Shown: positions 58,521 through 64,000 of the stretch, in pieces
Position numbering within the stretch: the first letter of the stretch is position 1
Layout of the letters: each line of letters starts with the position of its first letter
Assembly (NCBI GenBank): GCA_030549495.1
Contig: JAUIRK010000945.1
Span: 450,001-514,000, forward strand
Direction: 5' to 3'
DNA from: Nectonema munidae
Lineage: Eukaryota; Nematomorpha; Nectonematoida; Nectonematidae
DNA: 64,000 nt
Notes under the pieces: model-generated
Seen by the model: the letters and a program-made list of their open reading frames with translations, nothing else
What the model was told of the DNA's origin: nothing
The model's database searches: none
Position numbers and translations under genes: made by a program

Positions 58521-60411
58521 TAATAGGCTTCATTCTTTCATTAGAACCAGTTTGAATAGGAAATGTGGCTGTTTCTAAATGCAATGATGAAGCTGTTATA
58601 ATTCTACCGACTTTTTAGAGCTAACGCCATTTTTTGCAATCATGATAAGTTCTTTAAGATATTTATGGAATTGAGAGATTACATTATTTTTAAGCAGAGC
58701 ATGAACATATACAACTAACAAGAGTACAGCAAACATGTAAGAAAGTTATTAATTAAAAAAATTAATGTAACCTTGATTTTTTAGTATAGACGAGAGCACT
58801 TCGTATCCTGGAAGCGAGAACATCTTCCTCCTAGTCTTGATTACTGGTTTTTAATATCTTTCTGGGCAGCAAGCTTAGGTATTGTTGCATACGGGCTAAA
58901 AGTTTAGGGTGTATTTAATTATTCAATTTCAAAAGAATAATCAAGTTTAATTTAAATCAATACAAATGATAAAATCGTTTTATAGTGCTAAAAAAATGTA
59001 AAAGTTTTTACAGTTTTTTTATATATACAAATAAAATGAGAATTTAGAGTGTCATTTGTCTGAATTGTAAGAGAATGAATTTTAATGAGGGCAAACCAAG
59101 TAAATCAGAAGAAGCAATTAAATGCCTTCCCCAGTCATAACACGCTATTTTGTTTTTAGTCGATCAAGAGTGCAATAAAATCGATGCTATATTCTTATTT
59201 TACATGCATACCATTTTTAAATGCCTGAGTATTTCTTTTATCCTTATTTTCAAAAGGAAATCGCTGAAAGCACAAGTGTAAGCTGATTTGTTATTATTGA
59301 TTTACTTTTTTTAGAAATTGTTAAAGTTTATTTAATCCAAATGCGTAATAATGACACCTCTCAATTTTTATGGACAAAGAATTGTTCATTTTTTATTCTC
59401 TTTTGCTAAATATACTACATTTTAATAATTCAAAAAATAAAAAATTTCTTTACTTAATAATATTTGAAAATTATGAAAAAAATTGAAGGCTAGTCTTTTA
59501 TTTATGGCATATTCAAAATATATTTGTTAAAAAATGGAAATTCTACTTAGTTAAATAATTTTAAATGAAAACTATATAAAGCCCCCTCCTTCCCTCATTT
59601 TGCGGGAATGCGAACCTGTGCTTTAAGTATCTTGTTCACTTTACCTAAAATAAAAGATTAGAAGCAGTATAAAATCCATAATGGACATAGTAAGTAAAAA
59701 GTTTCCAGCATTTCAACCGCAGTGATATGCTTTGGATCCGAGTAGCGAGAGTTCCTTCAGGCAACTTGGCTAAAATGTTGACAGTTAGTTGTGTCAGAAA
59801 TTTCTTTGTTCACATTTCTGCTTTCCACATTGTCTATATTTCATATGTTCATTCTTATGCAATTTTTGATCACAAATTTGCTGCATGTATATGAATAATA
59901 AAGGGAATCAAAGAAATGAAAAGGGGATGAATGTCACTCAAACACACATCACTGATTATTTCCTTTTCAAAAATTTCATTGATTAAAATTATTTGGCAGT
60001 TAAAATCATTTGGAAAAAAATGTGCCCCCCCAAAATTCCAAATTTCTGCGCAGCTCATATGTCTTCATATGGGATTTGTTCTTTCCCACACTTTTTTCAG
60101 CATCCACATTCAGTTATTTTTTTTCTGATAAAATTCTTCATTCTTGATATCACTTTTCTTTTTTGCTGTAAATTTGAGTATTTTAGATTCCATTATCAAC
60201 TTTAAAGGTTCTAGGAATGGGTGTTAATTTATACATACTTCTTTTACTGTCAAAAATTTGTTAGGAAGTCTTTATTTATTTAGGGTGCAAGTTTGTAAAA
60301 TTTTAGAGCCTGTTGAAGTATTGCTTTCAGCTTGAATTTTTTTTTTAAATAAAAAAAGAGCGCACATTTTTTTTTGTTTTTTTTATTCATCTATTTTTCA
60401 TTGTTTTTTAG
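58521..60411. other. AT-rich region between hAT element and NPC2-like exon
   Basis: The signal-peptide exon of the NPC2-like gene is expected in or left of this region but was not recognised. A GC-richer patch at 59580-59625 (CCCCCTCCTTCCCTCATTTT) may be the 3' end of the preceding hAT element. Confidence 0.4.
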
Positions 60412-63400
60412 GTGGCAAGTTGACTATTTCAGATGTGAAAAGTGTTTCCGTCTCTGACTGCGAGAATGCAAACAGATGCTCTTTACACAGGGGAGCGGAA
60501 TACACAATGTCAGTTCTATTCCAGCCAAGTTATTTTTTTTTTAATTTTGCAATAATTCTTACCTGCATGTTTAGTGCTCGAACACTTTTTCGTGTACAAA
60601 ATGTTGGCATGAACAACTGTTATTTTCATGGGAGAAAAAATGATTATCATTACCTGTTTTTCGAATCATCGTCATGAATTTCGTTTTACGAACAAAGAAG
60701 TTGAATATTCCCAAAATCTATTTGAGAAAAAAAAAATCCATTTTAATTTGAAATAAATTAAATCAAAAGAAGTTTGAATTTTTTTTTAATTAAAGCAGTG
60801 CTTCCTAACTTAAGGCCTGAATATCGTAATAAAATGGAAATTTTTCTGAAACGTGAGCTAATATTAGGAATTTTATGAAACAAATGCATAAATACCGCTT
60901 TGTGATTACTCATTTACAATCCGCTAATCTATTTTGTATTCTGCAAATTTATCAGTTATACTTTTCACCGTGAAGTAGATGATGTTCCACGCGAAATATA
61001 AGAGCAATTTGTTGAGTAGTTCAACTCTACACCTAAAGATGACTTCAAAGAATTCGATCTTGAAATATTCTGAGTCAAATATCCTTCTGTTTAGCCTTAA
61101 GTCTCAAATCAGACTCTTCGGATTCTAACTATGTTCGGGTCCACGTATCTTTGTGCGGCTTCTTCTTCTATGCTTGTTGCTATCAAGAATGGATATAAAA
61201 ACAGGCTAATGCTGAAAGCGATTTGCATGGTGCACTCTCTCTGGTACTCAAACACCCTTAAGAAGCAATGTCAAATATCTCAATAATAAAATCAGATATA
61301 ATTTCAAATATATTATTATTATTATTAAAAAGTTATATATCAATACCTCACTAAAGAATATATATTTTGTATCTTTCTTTAAAATTTAGACGATGCGAGA
61401 ACAAGTAAAAACATTTTGGCTTAGTTCATGCGCTGAATGATAATAATATATCATGAGATTATATTTGTGTGTGTGTGTGTGCTTCGCATACATTCCCCTC
61501 TTTATTGTGTAAAGAATATTTTAAACATCTAAAGTTGTATCTCTGTCGCTTTTGTGACAGGCTTGGATCAAATAGCAATACTCTTCTTCTATCATCAAAA
61601 CGCGAAATACAAATACCTTTTATTAATATGAAAAGACAATTTCAAATACTCTTTCCATAATGCCTTAAAAAAATGCTTATACGAATATTTTTGAGTGGCG
61701 GAAAGACATTTCCTCATATACCCTGTACAATTCTATTTTTTTTTGACAATTTAAATATTACAACAATTGTAATAATAATAATCTGAGAAGGATTTCCTAC
61801 TAGTTCATTTAGAACTAAAAAATGAGCTTATGAAAGAATGAATGATGAATTAGTTCTCTTCCCTGCAATATGTTATACCCATTAAAGAATCCTTAAATTG
61901 GCATGAATATTTGGCGCTCTTTAAACAAGGTAGAAGAAAGGTAAAAAGCTAGGAATCCTAATCCTCACACTCACCCACTAGTTTTGTTGTCATAATTAAA
62001 AATTTTAAATATGCAAAAATTTATAATATTTGGATCAATTTTATTGCTGGCTCAAGTGCACCAAAAATTGAGAACTTATTTGCGACTCCCAAATAACAAC
62101 TACTTCCTTCCATGACCAAAATTCAAAAAACTCATACATTTGTTAATTTGAAAATGCTATTAGAAATATTTTTTGGAGTCGGAAAAATATTTGGCGATTC
62201 CGACTCCACGTATTTGTAATCTTTGAGACTGAAACAATTTTGAGTGAAAAAAATTTTCACTGATGTGAAAAACTTTTTTGAGCATTAATCACTCCACATA
62301 TGTATCATTTAGCGACTTTGACTTTAAGAATTTTTAAGTTTATGCAGCATCAAGCATTCTGTTTCAAATATTGTAAATCTCCAAAAAGTGTGATGTGACA
62401 TGTACCATATATATTTCAAGGTCGTTTGTGAATGTCGATTTTAGATAGGCATTGAAAGATGGCTTGAATTTTAGACATTGCTGCTTTGTGTTGCAACCAA
62501 AATGTTTGATCTATTTTCTTCAGAATCATTTATTAAATGTTCTATTGGCTTGTATTTGTAGTTTAGTGTCTTTCTTGTATTATCTTCAAAAGGAATTTAT
62601 TGCCTATAACCTTTTTATCTAAGACAAAACGATGCGATTCATCAAGTGAATTTATCCCAAAAAAAATTCCAAAGGTATGTGATTCAAAAAAATTTTCCAA
62701 AAAACTTTCAACTAATAAATTGAGCTTTGCTCATTTAAAAAATAATTTTAACGTAAAATAAAAAAGTTCATTCTTTAATTTTATTCAATTCTTCAGCCTT
62801 CTTCTGTGAGTTGCTAAAAAGAGTGTATATGAATTAACTTTTTTAATCCAACTTATATGAATCTTTTATATGATTGTGATTCTGACTCCTTCTCAAAAGG
62901 TGCCGCTTCACGGACTCGAGAATCCGACTCTACAACTCTGGTTATATCTTAGAGCAGTGGTTCCCAACCTGGGGTTCGCGAACCCTTGGGGGTTCGTTTC
63001 ACTTTTTTCAAGGGGTACTTTATAAAGGTATCTGAAAAGTTTTTTTAAAATTTTTAACTCATATATACCACCCACATACATAAAATTGGTTGAAGTTCTC
63101 TTTCTTTTGAAGTCATGCCACTATCAAATTTTTGGTGTACATTTTGGGGTACTTTATTTCAAAATTGGTTCTAAAATCGTTGCTTATATTCCCATCGACA
63201 TATCTCTGTGAACAAGGCTTTTCTACACTTCTTGCCATTAAAACCAAAAACAGGGCAAGATTAAATGTTGAGGATGACTTGAGAGTCTGTTTATCGCAAA
63301 CCGAACCAAATATAGAAGAGCTTGTCAGTACAAAACAACCTCAAGCTTCTCATTGACTTCAATTTTTTCAAATATTTATTATTTATTTGTTTTTTGCATA

Positions 63401-63875
63401 ATAAATCATTTTTTATGAATATATATATTGAAATACATCTTTGACTGATGATTTGCGAGGTTTAAAATCAATTAGTGTGAAAAATCAAGATAAAAAAATT
63501 ATTTGGGGTTCGTCTAAGGCTGAAAATTTTTAAGGGGCACTTGGTGAAAAAAAGGTTGGAAAAAAACCTCTGCCTTAGGGTATTCATCATTCCAATCAAT
63601 TCAACATACACAACGTGTATAACTGAGTCTTATCGGCAAAATCTGAGGGATGTTAGCGACCTTGTAATCGTTTTTTCTTCTTCACATTTTCAGAAAAAGT
63701 GATAAACGAAGGAGGCGTGAATAGCAAAATTTCTGCTGTCATCGTTGAACAAGACATTCCATTTTCGACAGATGCAAATCTTTGCAAGAAGAAACTCTTG
63801 CACTGTCCCCTTCTCACGACGCAAGCGTACACCTTCAACTCCAGCGTTGTCATTCCAAGCATCGCTGTTCCAGGC
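60412..63875 (+). CDS. NPC2/ML-domain lipid-binding protein, internal exons
   Basis: Two exons join in phase: 60412-60528 and 63694-63875, followed by a donor (GGC|GTATCT); the gene runs off the right edge. The joined product reads [38 protein letters not shown], then [19 protein letters not shown] and [19 protein letters not shown]. The cysteine spacing (DC...RC, then NLC...HCPL) and the basic-patch order fit the Niemann-Pick C2 / MD-2-related lipid-recognition fold, a small secreted beta-sandwich that binds sterols or other lipids. Arthropods have expanded NPC2 families, some used in chemosensation or immunity; which role applies here cannot be told. The signal-peptide exon and the last exon are not in view. 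The 3.2-kb intron holds two hAT remnants. The second exon is clearly GC-richer than its flanks. Confidence 0.8.
60796..61270 (+). mobile_element. hAT remnant in NPC2 gene intron
   Basis: The start CAGTGCTTCCTAACTTAAGG is a decayed form of the terminus CAGTGGTTCCCAACCTGGGG seen at 62955. Near 61020-61210 the translation runs [17 protein letters not shown], then [14 protein letters not shown] and IKNGYKNRL, the C-terminal dimerisation block. The 3' end was not identified. Confidence 0.65.
62955..63572 (+). mobile_element. hAT element (618 bp) keeping the transposase C-terminus
   Basis: The termini CAGTGGTTCCCAACCTGGGG and (reverse) CAGAGGTTTTTTTCCAACCT bound it; TCTTAGAG and CCTTAGGG flank it (6 of 8 match). 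Inside, the frame 63180-63356 reads [20 protein letters not shown] and [20 protein letters not shown] and ends in a stop, exactly the hAT C-terminal block. The rest of the transposase is deleted, so it is non-autonomous. It lies 121 bp before the second NPC2 exon. Confidence 0.9.
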
Positions 63876-64000
63876 GTATCTCACCCTTTATATCCTTCAT
63901 TTCCTCTTTAGCGTAGACCTGTTCACTTTTCTCTTTATTTCCTAGTGATTCAGTTCCTTAATTTCTGTAGCCCGGTTCGATCTGGTTAAAACTAGGGATG

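Noticed and set aside
63653-63945. Several frames over the second NPC2 exon
   Set aside because: Only the frame in phase with the exon at 60412 gives the ML-domain cysteine pattern; the others are shadows.
1-64000. Retrovirus-like, LTR, Polinton or CRISPR content
   Set aside because: No gag/pol/env, integrase, capsid or long terminal repeats, and no regularly spaced direct repeats of CRISPR type were seen.

Overview
The window looks like AT-rich animal nuclear DNA. The genes are split by GT-AG introns, and the ribosomal protein is of eukaryotic type. The mixture of cut-and-paste transposons, tRNA-derived SINEs and LINE tails would suit an arthropod; a parasitic copepod is my best guess, but that is inference, not proof. 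Host coding sequence is sparse and is embedded in transposon debris.

Host genes I could assemble exon by exon with matching reading phase are: the 3' end of a WD40-repeat gene (+, 2241-4258); an intronless ubiquitin-specific protease (USP) gene (+, 8472-9926); a secreted protein made of thrombospondin type-1 (TSP1) repeats and resembling THSD7 (-, seven coding exons, 13446-31187); ribosomal protein L8/uL2 (-, five coding exons, 36215-44990); and an NPC2/ML-domain lipid-binding gene (+, two internal exons, 60412-63875, continuing off the right edge). Less certain models are a small coiled-coil-like gene (-, 27965-29136) lying inside the first intron of the TSP1 gene, a two-exon model (+, 32470-33435), and a few exon-like open frames.

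The rest is largely mobile DNA. hAT elements dominate: ZBED5-like copies at 1-1142, 48792-50330 and 51800-52510; fragments at 45116, 47216 and 53541; a TTF-finger/DUF4371-type copy at about 56250-58520; copies inside the NPC2 intron; and short non-autonomous copies with 8-bp target duplications at 26467, 33764 and 42756. Three pogo/Tigger (CENP-B helix-turn-helix) fragments, one FLYWCH-type MULE, one DDE element I cannot place, two LINE tails and two tRNA-like SINE families are also present. Several are nested: Tigger in MULE, hAT MITE in Tigger, SINE in hAT. The 6-kb third intron of RPL8 holds a stack of four element types.

The genes do not form a pathway; they are independent loci separated by repeats. 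I found no retrovirus, LTR element, Polinton, CRISPR array or free-standing tRNA/rRNA gene. I did not find a convincing novel multi-gene system. The most rewarding items are the compact TSP1 gene, the USP gene with an altered Cys box, the new-looking SINE families and the nesting record of DNA transposons.
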